In this document: piece after piece, positions 1-10,770 of the stretch
Layout: every line of letters starts with the position of its first letter
Numbering within the stretch: the stretch's first letter is position 1
Origin: Grammothele lineata
Lineage: Eukaryota; Basidiomycota; Agaricomycetes; Polyporales; Polyporaceae
Length of the DNA stretch: 64,000 nucleotides
Direction: 5' to 3'
Assembly (NCBI GenBank): GCA_002150815.3
Contig: NDFF03000402.1
Location: 1-64,000 of the forward strand
The notes under the pieces: model-generated
Seen by the model: only the letters and a program-made list of their open reading frames with translations
What the model was told of the DNA's origin: nothing
Databases searched by the model: none
Position numbers and translations under genes: made by a program

Positions 1-141
1 CCTCCCCTTGAAGATTTAGACAAGGGCCTCGATGCGATCGGCCGCGTGCTCAAGAAGGCGCGCCGCGAGGGCGGCCACGCGTTCGGCCACAGCTACAAGA
101 AGAGCCTCGAGGGCCCGCACCAGCTCGACAAGCTCATCTAG
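1..141 (+). CDS. 3' end of an unrecognised protein-coding gene (partial)
   Basis: Frame 1 from the window edge is open to a TAG at 139-141. Its codons are strongly GC3-biased (GCG, CGC, CTC, AAG, GGC), like the real exons elsewhere in the window. The tail reads as an Arg/Lys-rich, helix-prone segment ending QLDKLI. A possible intron acceptor (tttag at 15-19) means the true last exon may begin near 20. Too little is present to name a family. The opposite strand is also open here but would give a monotonous Ala/Val/Leu protein, which is typical of a shadow frame. The call is based on codon bias only. Confidence 0.4.
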   Translation, partial: PPLEDLDKGLDAIGRVLKKARREGGHAFGHSYKKSLEGPHQLDKLI

Positions 142-727
142 ATCATAGATAGAGTGGTTTCCCTGAAGCCCCGCGACGTATGCACGTCGCGGCGTGTGGC
201 GAACCGACGACGCCCACACCTTCAAACACGTCTTGGCACGTACAGTAGATGACGGGAAGTTTGAGAAGTCCTTCGACGCGAGGGGTGGCTTGGCTTGGCC
301 TTACATGCGAAGTTGACGTCATCCCCGATCACGATACCAATGTACTTTTGACACCTTGGCATGGAACACACGACCCACGGATGAGATAGCCATATGTAGA
401 AAACAACCTGACACCTCTGGACTTGCGATAGTAGACGTAGTGGCAAAATCCAGTGATACCGTTTTGTGCCAAAGGGCCTTGAGACCCGCGATGCCTAGCT
501 CCAAGTGAGTGTGTTTTAACAAAGTGCTTTGCTGGAGCAAGAGACAGGAAAGTCTGTCAATGAGCATTGAACCAAATGCAGGAAGCAGCTGTGAGGAGCG
601 GTCACTGTCAGATGAGACCTGCTGCAGCTGAGTGGCGAATTTGAAGGGCGTCTACACGCCCAGCGCGCGTCGAGCGACGGTGACGCGCGCGTCTTCTCGC
701 GCCTCAAACATCTTGGACGGCCCGACC
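142..727. other. Intergenic region upstream of APC15
   Basis: No coding exon, RNA gene or repeat was recognised. Composition drops to near 50% GC between about 160 and 600, unlike the flanking exons. It should hold the 3' UTR of the partial gene and the promoter and 5' UTR of the APC15 gene. The stretch from 632 to 727 is open in frame with the APC15 start, but an in-frame TGA at 629-631 lies just upstream and it contains no ATG. Confidence 0.5.
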
Positions 728-1415
728 ATGGTGGCTCCGGTGGCCTCCCCCACTATCGTCCCCCGCGACCCTGTCTTTCCCCGCCTGTTGCCAGTCCCGC
801 CGCACCCACACCCGATCCCCCCAGCGTCGTCGTACCGACGCCGCGAACGCTTTAGCAACTACCGTGACATATGGCGCGAGATGGACGAGCTCAGCGAGGA
901 GGAGAACATGATCGAGGACCAGGTGCGTTGTCTTTGTCTCCTATTGCATCGCGTCGCGTGTCACGTCGGTTCGTTCTACTGATGCATGCACTCCTTCGTC
1001 TCCCTCCATCCTCGCTATGCTCGCGCACACGCAGAATAATGAGATTAGGAACCGGGGGTATAACTTCCTCATCCCCATTGGCCGGACATGGACACAACAC
1101 GAAGAGAAGAACGACGTGAGTCCCTGCCCGGCCGCGCCCCTCTTCAAGTGCAACTTTTAACACGCGACGGCGCGCTGACACCACACATAGGCTGACGACG
1201 CGTCGGACGGCTCGGACGGTTCAGATCGCACCGGTGACGGTGGGTCACTCATGGACGAGGATGAGAACGACTCGTCGGAGGAAGAGGAAGAGGACCTTGA
1301 CGCGGAAATGGAAGATCTTGACCGCACAGCGGACGCGTCGGCGGACATCGAGCCTGAGGAGGCGGAGAGTTCGGTGCGAAGTTCGGAGGAGGAAGAGGAG
1401 GACTCAGATGAGTAG
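728..1415 (+). CDS. APC15: Anaphase-promoting complex subunit 15 (APC15/Mnd2-like)
   Basis: Predicted small subunit of the anaphase-promoting complex/cyclosome, which in other eukaryotes promotes turnover of the mitotic checkpoint complex. Three exons, 728-922, 1035-1115 and 1191-1415, join in phase to give 166 residues. The start ATG at 728 has a good context (accATGg). The N-terminus is Pro-rich. The middle carries the family signature, NFLIPIGRTWTQHEE, matching the human APC15 segment NNLVPIGKPASEHYDD. The C-terminal half is almost entirely Asp/Glu/Ser, as in the family. Introns have GTGCGT and GTGAGT donors and CAG or TAG acceptors. Low-complexity acidic tails are easily mimicked, so the call rests mainly on the IPIG motif and the gene's size. 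Confidence 0.72.
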
Positions 1416-1577
1416 CAGGCGAACGCGTGCGCGCGTTCCCCGAGTTTGGACGGCCCTCTGTGCTCGTCCTTGTGAACGTGAGTGCTAGAGTATTTGGCTC
1501 TTTGAGAACGTCATGGTATAGTAGTCGTGTTACATCTGTAGCGATATCAAGCAATGGTACAAGATACATTTCTCGGA

Positions 1578-4145
1578 TTACTCCAGAGAGGGGTCGAAAG
1601 GCGCAAACGCGGCCTTGAAGGCCTGCACATCCTCCCTATCCTCTTCCTCAGGCTGTGTACACGCCTTCCAATCAAACCGGTCTCCCATACCAAGTACAGA
1701 TACCAACACCTGTCTGTATACTGTAAGCATCATTCGCCGAAGGAACGTCGACGGACAAAAAACTCACCTCCCGAACTGAATGCTAAATGGCCCATGGTCG
1801 CGGATAAGGTGGACCAGCTTTTTCCCATCCGGCAGGTCCACGCGGAAGTATCCTCCCCGCCCACCAGCTACTGACTGCAGCGCTTCATCCGGGTCCTCCT
1901 CGAAGGCGACGTTCGCAGCCGACGCCTCCTGCCGGAAAACATCCTCGACGGCACCCTTGAGCTTGTTCGGGACGGGCACGACTTGGACATGGGCATGCCC
2001 GCCCTTCGCACTCATTCGCCCAACTTCGAAGCACACCGTTGCGGCACCGTGCTTGGCGTACATAGCGCGGAGGGCAGACTTGTATCTGGGGACTACCGTC
2101 AGAATGAATCGAACAGGAGAACGATACTGCTCACTTCTTTGTCTCCTCAACGATCGGCTCCGCCAGTTCGGGAGGAATAGACGAGTATGTGGGGTAGTGA
2201 GTTATGGGAACAATGAGGACGTGCCCGCCGCCAGGGACTTTGGGTGCGTTCGGATGGTTTGCACCTTGATGTGTTGGGACGATTTGACCCTTCGGAAGCG
2301 TTACATAACACTCCGTGCCGATAGATACAATCAAATGTTTTCTACGTCATGGATTAACTGAGAGCAAAGTCGAGGTGTGAAGGAAGTACACTCACGCGAG
2401 GTTGGGGTTCGACAGACAGAACCAACACTCATCTGAAGTGATCTCCTTTGGAGGTGGTCGCTTCCCATGGCGGCCACCTGTTTGGTTGGCCACGGGGCAA
2501 TCCTGGATGTAATGAAGCTCGCTCCCGCAAGCTCTGCAGACATATCCCTCCTTGGGCTTACGCCCCCCGGTGTCTCCGACAGCATTCTTGACGGGACAGT
2601 CGCGAACGAAATGTCCAGGCTGGTCCAGGCAACTCAGTATCGTGAAACCCACATAAGCTGCAGGAAGGCTGACCTCATTGCAAATCTTGCAAATATAACC
2701 CTCCTTTGGCTTCTCTCGGTCTGGACAGTCGGTGATGAAGTGCTGTGGAAGCCGCTGTCAGCGTTTGTACAAAACCGAACTTATTAGATAACGCACCTCG
2801 GACGATTCACAGATCTTGCATTTATACCCTGCAGGGGGCTTTCCGGGGGGACCATCTGCCGCATATCAGCCTATGCTACGAATGATTTGGTCGCGTTACA
2901 CACCTGTTCTACTCCGTTTTCCTGGTTGCTGTATGCCGCCGTCAAACGGGCGCTTCGGTGGTCGATGCAGGAACGGGTTTTGCGTAGCATTCGCGGGTTT
3001 TTGCTGTGGCTCACTCACGCCGGACAGGGGAGCAATGGAGAACGCATAGAACCACTGTGACGAACGTCGGGATTCGGTGTGCGGGAGAAGAAAGCGTGGC
3101 GCTGCTCACCCTCGGTTTCTTGCCCGATCCTTGTTCTCCGCCAAACGCTCCCAAACTGACGAACCTGCTCACTCGTCCGTTGTCCTCGTCCCACACAAAC
3201 GGTTCACGCTCCCAGAACTTCGGCGGCTGCCCGCCTCCGGACGCGAAGTGGTACCGAGGTTTGGTCCTCTTCACGACTTCCGAGATGGGGTCCACGCCGA
3301 TGGATGCCAGCTCGGGGGCGGGGAAGGGTGCAGATGAGAAACCGGTGACGCCCGACGGCCACGCGTTGCTGATGAGGATGTCGACGAGTTGTGTGGATGT
3401 GGAGGCGGACATGATGGAAGCGAGGGATTTGTAGTTCTGGTCTTTTGGCCTGGAGCTCGTCATGGTATTCGCGAGGAGCTTCTCAACGGTCTGAGCTGTG
3501 AAGTACGGCGACGCGAATCCCTGTTCGAGTAGCTGGTCAGGTTCTTGCCTGCTCGAACAGGGGATGAGAAACGCACAGGAGCAGAGTCTCCAGAGCTATA
3601 TTCATTGGAGTCATATATTCCAGCAAGGCATGCGATCCGGATGCCTTGTGCTGTAGTTAACACCCCCGACTTGTCTGCGCGTTGGTGAGTGCCATGCTTG
3701 ATTGGTAGAATTGTAGGATACTCACGTAGTAGGAAAACGTTCTTGCTCAGAGCACCTCCGGTCTTGGAAAACTTGTCAATCACGGGCGCTGGCAAGGGGT
3801 ACTCTCCTTGCATGATATAACACTCTACGGGGGCTAGCAAGTGCTGACTTGAGCATTGCACATGCATACACAATATCGTACAAAGGTCCCGACCTTCTAG
3901 ACGTCCATCAAGCAGCTGCATGAGTTCGTGGTCATCTTCGTACGCCTCCTGAGCATCTTTCGGCGGCCCAAAGAAGTCGCCCAGGCAGAGGACGAGGTCA
4001 AACTTGCCGTGCTTCTGGTCAATCGATTTGATCTTCGCAAAGAGCTCCCGAATAGATCCAACGGCAGAGCCCACTGTCAACCTTGGCAAACGTGAGCATA
4101 TTGGAGGTACCCAGGCAGTTGTCCTCACACTTTTGCTGAAGACAT
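1578..4145 (-). CDS. CWF19-like protein 1 / Drn1 homolog with three zinc knuckles
   Basis: Splicing-associated protein related to human CWF19L1 and yeast Drn1, which binds and modulates the lariat debranching enzyme. Exon 1 is 17 nt (4145-4129, MSSAKV) and a 47-bp intron leads to exon 2. The order is: an N-terminal metallophosphoesterase-like domain (VLTVGSAVGSIRELF, then LVLCLGDFFGPP); a region with LISNAWPSGVTGF and KPRYHF as in CWF19L1; three CX2CX4HX4C knuckles near 2810, 2650 and 2530; then the CwfJ C-terminal HIT-like domains (CWFCLSNPNL, IVSIGTECYVTLPKG, HVLIVPITHY, HAHVQVVPVP, IQFGREV). It ends with a short tail and TAA at 1578-1580. About eight or nine exons are implied; the inner borders are approximate. 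The gene converges with APC15. The knuckles are absent from human CWF19L1. Confidence 0.88.
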
Positions 4146-6104
4146 CGAGCTCGGCGTGCGATTATGGGGGACGAGGTAGACCGTGTCTGCTGCTAGTTTC
4201 CGATAACTCCAGGAATTCAACAGCCGCACCAAGTGTGTTAATAATCTCAGAGAGCTGAAGCGGCGGTAGATCTTTCGAATGGTGAAGGCAGAAACAATGC
4301 GAAACGTAAACACCGGGTAGCGTTTTGGATAGTAGCGCTGCGGGCCTGCGGCTGTGGGGATGCGCGTGACGCAACGCGTCGTGTTGGCGCTCGTAATCAC
4401 GTGGCCGGCCGTAACGCCTACCGGTCGGCGGCTAATTTACGAGTCCCTTCCCTTCATCTTGTATCGACTCTCGCAAATCCCAATCTATTCCAAAATATAC
4501 CTCAAGAGCTCGCGGTACTTCGCAATTTGTGTTTACTTGTTTGACATAGTGCGATAATATAAAGTGCTTGTATTTCTATTGCCAGTGACAGGTAAGTATC
4601 GGTCCCCCAATTACATTTGTCCATGTACCATCCGAGCTCAATATCTTGGATCTTTCTAGCCGTCAGTGGCACATCAACAATGAAATACGCCCTCGAGCTT
4701 ACATACTGAGATACTCCTCAACATGACCATCTCCTGATGTGTCCCTGACAAGAGGACCTCATGTTCGATCCTTCTCCTTGGATGAAGACAAATCCTTCTT
4801 CTCAGGGGTTCTTCCTCACGCCTACGCCGTAATCGGGGCTTGAGAAACACCAAGGCAATTGTCGTGAGCTGTGCTGAATGTGTTTTCCTTCGCTCCTTGT
4901 TCTGAACCGTTGTTTTCAAGAGGAGTAACGACTGCCGGCGGACCTTGGTGAACGCTGGCGCCGTGTCTAGCGCTCAGCGCCCGGCGCAGGGACCTGGTCA
5001 ACGCTGGTCAATGGCCAACCTCTTACGCTAGACCTCCTATGGATCACCGAGCGCCTGGATTAAGAACGCTTATCAGAGCCGGGGATCTTGTGCGTTTCTC
5101 GATACCATCTGTGAGTATTCCCGCGGCTCCCAAAATGAAGTGATTCAACAGACGTCATGCTATAATTGCATGCATCTGCCGCACGCGCCCCGGCTCAGTG
5201 CTCTGTTTCACAAGTTCGTGGTCTACCTAACAACCAGAGAGCACTCAGCCCGGTGCCTCCTGGAGGCGGCACGCCTCGGGTGCCGGTTGATGGAGGCCCT
5301 TGAGACCTCCGTACCGTCTTTCTGGGCAAGTTTCCTGTCAGTCGGTGACGACCACGCCCGTTCAAATGCCGGCGGGTCAGGGAGCGCACGGGGGGCTGCC
5401 GCACAGGAGCGCGGGTTATCTAATGCTGAACCATATGGTAGCGACAGTGGCCGAGCATTCGCCGCCGCCGCTTTCACAGGGTTGGGCTCTCCACTCCGTC
5501 AGCTGTCTTCGAGCCAGGGAGGTCTTTAATTCCAAGAGAGGCATTCGAACATGTCACGGCACCCCTCCGGCGGCGCCGGGAGGTACCTGTACAGGTGGCA
5601 AAGAACAGGTACACGGTATACTTGTGTTCTGTATATGGGCCGGCGTTGTTTTGGGATATTTGGGTTCCGCGTCGCGTGGGTATGGAACAAGGGCGGATAA
5701 GGACGGGAGACGAACCCAGGGAGCGGGTCGACGACGAGGTTCGAAGTCTGGCCGTCGCGGGACAGGCACGAACAGGACGTGGATGGCTTCTGCCAGGGAC
5801 GGGGAGGCGGGAGGAGAGGATGGGCTCCCGGATGGAGGACAAAGGCGGGTCCGGATCGGGCAGTCGAGGAAGAAGATGTCCCACGTGCGGAGAGAGGCGC
5901 CGGTGCGGCCACCTGTGCGGCGGTTCTGAGAGTTGCGGCGAGATGGCGGGCTCGAGCGCGTCAGGGCGGGAGACGGCACGCATTGTTCTCCATCCAGTCA
6001 AAATGGCCTCGGGTCCTCGTCCGAGCGGTCGCCCACTCAGTTTCTGTCCCTTGCCACCGTCCTTCTCCTGTTCTCCGACCAGGGACGCGCAAGGCCGCTC
6101 CCCA
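4146..6104. other. Gene-poor 2 kb region upstream of the carboxylesterase
   Basis: No recognisable exon on either strand. It should contain the promoter of the CWF19-like gene (near 4150-4400), then an AT-richer stretch (about 4430-4700), then GC-rich sequence (about 5150-6050) with long but unrecognisable open frames on both strands. Those frames lack ordered splice sites and known motifs and look like GC-driven shadows. A small imperfect duplication is visible near 4940-5005, where the string gaacgctgg / caacgctgg recurs. Nothing identifies a transposon. Confidence 0.4.
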
Positions 6105-6110
6105 TATAAG
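6105..6110 (+). promoter_or_regulatory. TATA box of the carboxylesterase gene
   Basis: TATAAG in the context ccccaTATAAGctgc lies 109 bp upstream of the start codon, with a pyrimidine-rich stretch between, as is common in secreted-enzyme promoters of basidiomycetes. Position and motif only; the transcription start was not seen. Confidence 0.5.
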
Positions 6111-6213
6111 CTGCCCTCGCAGCCCTGCACGGTCTCCAGGCCGCTCCTCCCCCGTCCAGACTTCGGACTCTTGCCTGATCTACTTTATTCGCTCTCCTTC
6201 GTCCTAGAGCATC

Positions 6214-8172
6214 ATGGTCGGCGTTCAGTCTCTTGTCTCTCTTCTCCTCGCTTCTTCCGCCCTCGCGGCCCCGGCCCACATCTCCATTCCCCCGTACACC
6301 TGGCCATGGAAGACCGAGCTTTGCAACCTCTCCCCGCTCGTCAAGAAGGTGCTCTGCCCGCGTCAGCAGGCGTCGAACCCGACCACCGTCAGCACCCCCA
6401 TCGGCACTGCGCAAGGTACAGCCGATGACGCAGGTGCGGCGCGTTTCGCGGTCCGGTACGCGTCCGCCGCCCGCTGGCAGCTTCCCCAGCTCGCCACCGC
6501 CTGGGAGCTCCCGTGAGTGACAGTTGTGCGCGTTTCTGCGCGATCGTGACCGAGCTTAAACAACGCGTGTTGAAGGAATAACTCCTCGGACGTAACGGCG
6601 CTTCCTGTACCATGCGCCCAGCTCGACAATAACGGCAACACAATTGGTTCAGAGGACTGTCTGTCTATGCTTCTCTACGTGCCCTCGTCGATATCTGCGA
6701 ACAGCGACGCTCCCACTTTCATGTGGTAAGCATCGGCGATTATACGCCACATACACATTTACTGACTTGTTCGTAGGATTCACGGTGGATCGTTTACCTC
6801 GGGTTCCGCAACCGGTCCCGGCCTTGATGGTTCCAAATTGGCCGCTGCCACCAACTCCATTGTTGCTGTAATCCAGTACCGTCTTGGCGCGGTGAGTGAG
6901 AAAACATGCTTTTTATGGATGGAGGACTGATCTCTGTTGGCAGCTCGGTTTCCTTGACCCCAGCGGGTCACACAACCTCGCTGTCATGGACGTCATGACA
7001 GCTCTTGGTTTCTTGCAGACCGTCGTTCCCAGCTTCGGAGGCTCGTCTTCCAAGATCACTATTGCAGGTCAGAGCGCCGGTGCCAACATGGTCCGGGCTC
7101 TCCTGGCTGCTCCTGCTGCGAGTCCTCTCTTCCAGTCAGCCGCGCTGCATTCGGACCCTATGGTACGCTGGTCAGATCACTGGAAAAGGTGCATGCACTG
7201 ACGTTTGTTCTCAGGACTTCGGTTTCCTCTCGACCGACGTTCACACCGACGTCCTCAACACGTTCATGAGCAACACCAACTGCGCCACGTCCAACATTAC
7301 CTGCTTTAAGGCCATGTCTGTGGACGCCGTCCTCTCCGCTCAAAACGGTCTTATGAACGCCGCGTTCAACGGCAACTTGAACGCTGCGGCTGGCTCCTCG
7401 GAGCCCATCCGTCCCGTCCGCGACGGCCAGCTGATCACAAACCCGCTCGACCTGACGGCCGCGTTCCCGAAGCAGTCCAAGCCGATTATCCTCTCCACCG
7501 TGCGCAACGAGGCCGGGCCCGCCATCTACGGCAACTTCCCCGATTCGGTTGATGACAGCCTGTACGAGCTCGTCGTGCAGGGCACGTTCGGCAGCCCGCG
7601 CACCAACCGCATCCTCAACACCGCCATCTACGCGGCCTCCCCTGCCGTTGACGGGGTCGACTCGGACCAGCGCCCGCAGCTCGAGGAGCTCGGCACGGAC
7701 CAAATTTGGCGCTGCGCGACCTGGACGTTCGCGCGGAACTGGGTCGGCAACGGCGGCAAGGCGTTCGTCGGCGAGTACATGGTCGGCGCGACGTACCCCG
7801 ACAACGACGATGTGCCCTTCTGCTCGAGTGGCGGCGCGGTCTGCCACGAGGACGACATCGAGATCCTCGTACGTCCCGTCTGCTCCCCAGATCTTACACA
7901 ATACTTACTGAGTTTCCTCTTTGCAGTTTGGCACTGTCCCGAGCCCGAACACAGCCCAGGCGTCCCTGATTAAGGAGATGCAGGCGCGCTACAACAGCTT
8001 CCTGCACACCGGCTCACCCAATGCGGCCGGCTTCGCGACGTGGAACGTAGCCGGCACGGACAACGTGAACGCGATCAACCTTGGCGCGTCCGGCATGGCC
8101 ACCGTCGGCGCGTGCAACACCAGCTACTGGGGCAACTTCGTCCAGTACGACTACCAGGTCTTCGGCCTATGA
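6214..8172 (+). CDS. Secreted type-B carboxylesterase / lipase family protein
   Basis: Alpha/beta hydrolase of the carboxylesterase type-B family, hydrolysing ester bonds of an unknown substrate outside the cell. Six exons (6214-6512, 6576-6725, 6777-6891, 6944-7162, 7215-7868, 7927-8172) join in phase to 560 residues, the usual size. Residues 1-18 are a signal peptide (MVGVQSLVSLLLASSALA). Seen in order: EDCLSMLLYVP, the oxyanion-loop motif FMWIHGGSF, the nucleophile elbow AGQSAG, a likely catalytic Glu in VRNEAGPAIYG, and a likely catalytic His in CHEDDIEILFG. Several N-x-S/T sites fit a glycoprotein. The intron donors are GTGAGT, GTAAGC, GTGAGT, GTACGC and GTACGT. Substrate class (lipid, sterol ester, cell-wall ester) cannot be told from sequence. 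Confidence 0.92.
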
Positions 8173-8915
8173 GGCTGGGGGAGCCGTCGGCCCTCATCCG
8201 CCCGTCGCCCTCCTACAATCAACCCTCTTCCTTCTTATCCTTAAATCGGAAAAAAATCCAAATCAGTGCATCGGGTTTCTAATGGGTTTTCGGCCTTATC
8301 GACCCCCCTCGGCACGACGGAGGTCGCCTACACTAATTTCCGCTTCATACCCTTTAATCTCGGACCTAATACCCGGCTCGTCCCTGGAATTTCGGCTTTC
8401 ACGAACTTTCGCGGTTCACCTGACGCTTGCTTTTCTCTAATATTTGCTACGATCCCCAAGTGTATCCATAATGTCTCTCGACGGGACGCCGCCTCCGTAG
8501 ATGGCGCGCGTCTCTTTACGACCTGTAGCATCAGACCACGTTTTCCTGCTGTGCCCCCCGCGGGCCTCCCTCTGTAGCCTTGCCCAATATACACCGTGTT
8601 GTTGTTTTTCTACGTCCTTTCCGTGTGCCTGCCTTGTCCGCGATAATTGCGCCGCCTTGTGAGCGTGATCGAGTACCTCGCTCAGGGTTTCGAGGCTGAG
8701 TAACGAGCGCTGGGCCAACAGAGACCGAGGTAACAAGCTTAATGTGACATGAGAGAGGAAATTAAAGGCACCGTCGTCCTCTTTAGGTGGCCTTGTTGGA
8801 CATGCCGCTCTGCTGTGCCTCGTCTTCGAAGTGCATACCTATTGTATGCTGCATGCCGTGATCGTCGCCATATATACAAGGGTGACGAGTCAAGTACAAA
8901 TACAAAACCGAGATC
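8173..8915. other. Intergenic region between convergent genes
   Basis: This region separates the 3' ends of the carboxylesterase and the Nudix gene. It contains an A-run near 8250 and T/C-rich tracts suitable for 3' processing. No exon or RNA gene was recognised. Confidence 0.5.
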
Positions 8916-10138
8916 TCAGAGCTTGGCCGGCTTCGAGACCACATGCTCCTCGATGTCTGAAAAGATGTCAAAGTTCCGCTCGAGCACAATATCGCTCGCA
9001 GACTGCAACAGAAGTAGGCACCAACCACGCAGTCAGCTCGATCCTAGTAGAACAAGGGTGCTTGCACTCACGCCTCCAGGCCCGAACTTGAGCCGGCTCC
9101 GATGGCGCCGCCCGGGTGGGCCACCGTGCGCCTCGTCGCCCTCGTACGCGAGCACGCGCCAGCCCTCCTTCTCCAACTCCTCCGACCCCACCCGCACCGC
9201 GCGTGGGTTGATCACCATCCGCCCGAACGCGCCCCGTGCGAGCGCGCGCACGCGATCCCGCCGTCGGGCCGCCTCTCCAGGCGCAACCGAGCCGCCCGAA
9301 GCTGAGGGCTCCCCAAGCACGTCCGCGAGCGTGCGGAGGAGGTAATATTGCGGGGGGAAGAGCGAGATCCGCCTCTGCGCGAACTCCTCGAGCGCCCGCG
9401 CGGGGTGCACGAACCGCGCGGCAACGACCTCCTGCCCGCCGTCGGGCGTGGGGAGGCGCTCCTCCTTGTCCCCCGAAGAGAAGCCCCCGGTTGAGTCCGC
9501 GGAGTCGAGGAAGGCGACGAAGAACTGCGTCTGGAAGCGTCTGGCGTTGTGTTCGTGCGGGTCAGTGCGTTTGTTCATGCCCAAGCCTCTCAAGCGTTGC
9601 CAGGGGCTGAGCAAAGAAGGGGACTCTGCGGAGGACGTACTTGGGGTAGACAGGCGGCGTGATCCATTGAGTGAACGGGAGAAGGGCCTCGACGTTCGGC
9701 CGCAGACCGTGCTGCGTGAGGAAGTCGGCGAACTGACGCCTCTGTGCGTGGACGTCCTCGCGCGCGGTGTCTAGCTCGGCATCGCTGGGTAGATGTCCCG
9801 AGTTGGGCGGATGGACGAGCAATAGTCCAGATTCCTCAAAGAGCTCGCGGATGGCCGTGAAGGGCAGCCCGTGGCCGGCGTCCTGTGTCTTGTCTTGGTT
9901 CCCACCTGGGAATACCTATTGTTGGTATGTCAGCATCTCATTGCAATCACTTAGAACTCATCACCACACAGAGTATATACTGCAAGCATGCTGAAGAAAG
10001 ACCTACGTGGGCGTTCGCGAATGATGTTGACTTCGGATTACGGTGCACCAAGAGCACCTCGTCACGGGAGTTGATGACGATAACTGCGGCGGAAGGCTGG
10101 GGAATGGTAGGTTTCGGCTTTGGCCCGTCTCCTGGCAT
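8916..10138 (-). CDS. NUDT19-like Nudix hydrolase with a peroxisomal C-terminus
   Basis: Nudix hydrolase most like NUDT19, the CoA/acyl-CoA diphosphatase of peroxisomes. From the start at 10138 (MPGDGPKPKP) the spliced protein has AAVIVINSRDEVLLVHR, then FANAHVFPGG, then AIRELFEESGLLL, which is the REUXEEXGU half of the Nudix box. It continues with WITPPVYPKRFQTQFFVAFL, matching the NUDT19 pattern of a tryptophan-threonine-proline segment before the strand. The last exon (about 8916-9000) ends VVSKPAKL, a class 1 peroxisomal signal. The first half of the box is degenerate; NUDT19 also has an interrupted box. The frame stays open upstream to 10306 and contains a basic, acid-poor leader (MTVFLRHLCIRHPV) that could be an alternative N-terminus. 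Four exons or so; inner borders are approximate. Confidence 0.8.
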
Positions 10139-10770
10139 GTCTACGCCGGAGGACTCTTGACGGCAGGGAAAATAAGGTTGTCCTGGTCGACGTGAACCCT
10201 CACGAACCAGTACGAGACGCAGGCCGCAAGCTGTTGTCAGGTTATGTACCGGGACCGGATGTCGGATGCACAGATGCCGGAGAAAAACGGTCATGGTCTG
10301 GGGCAAACCCGCCCAAAGCGAATGCTGTGCTATTTACCCCGCGTCCGTCATACAAGGGCTATCATGCGCGCCACGGCCGCCGCTACGGGCCCGAGCTAAC
10401 ATATCACGCGCACAACTTACGACACCCTTCAAGACTAGCTAGGCTCGGTTGATTTCTTCGCGAACATAACGTACAAAGTCAATAAACCTTCCTTGCCAGT
10501 GCGCAATCGTAAGGAAACCCAGGGGATACAACATATCTCAACTTCGATGGGTCAACTTGAAGTGCCCCCACATGAGCACGCGGCCCATCGTACTAGAATC
10601 TAGGCACTACTGGCATGGCGCCTGCAATGCTACCAACCGGCTCCCCAGTCGTTATTTTCCAAAAGAAACTACCGTTATGGCAACTGACCAGTGATATACC
10701 CAGATTGACAAATGCACAGAACTGCGGTAATAAACATCGAACAAAGTCTGAGAGAGGAGTATGCATTGTC
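10139..10770. other. Intergenic region between two minus-strand genes
   Basis: This stretch holds the Nudix gene's promoter, possibly an N-terminal extension of it (to 10306), and the 3' UTR of the UBLCP1 gene. No other gene was recognised. It is less GC-rich than the exons from about 10450 onward. Confidence 0.45.

Noticed and set aside
5300..6130. Long overlapping open frames on both strands upstream of the carboxylesterase
   Set aside because: They are open in several frames at once because of high GC content, have no ordered splice sites and show no recognisable motif.
7158..7901. 247-codon antisense frame opposite the carboxylesterase
   Set aside because: Shadow of a GC3-biased exon; the sense strand has the esterase catalytic motifs in frame.
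10652..10770. Long C-terminal extension of UBLCP1 read through to a stop at 10652
   Set aside because: A GTACGT donor after NHS and a CTAG acceptor lead to HWKDVVKSLPPP, matching the family C-terminus, with a stop at 10771.
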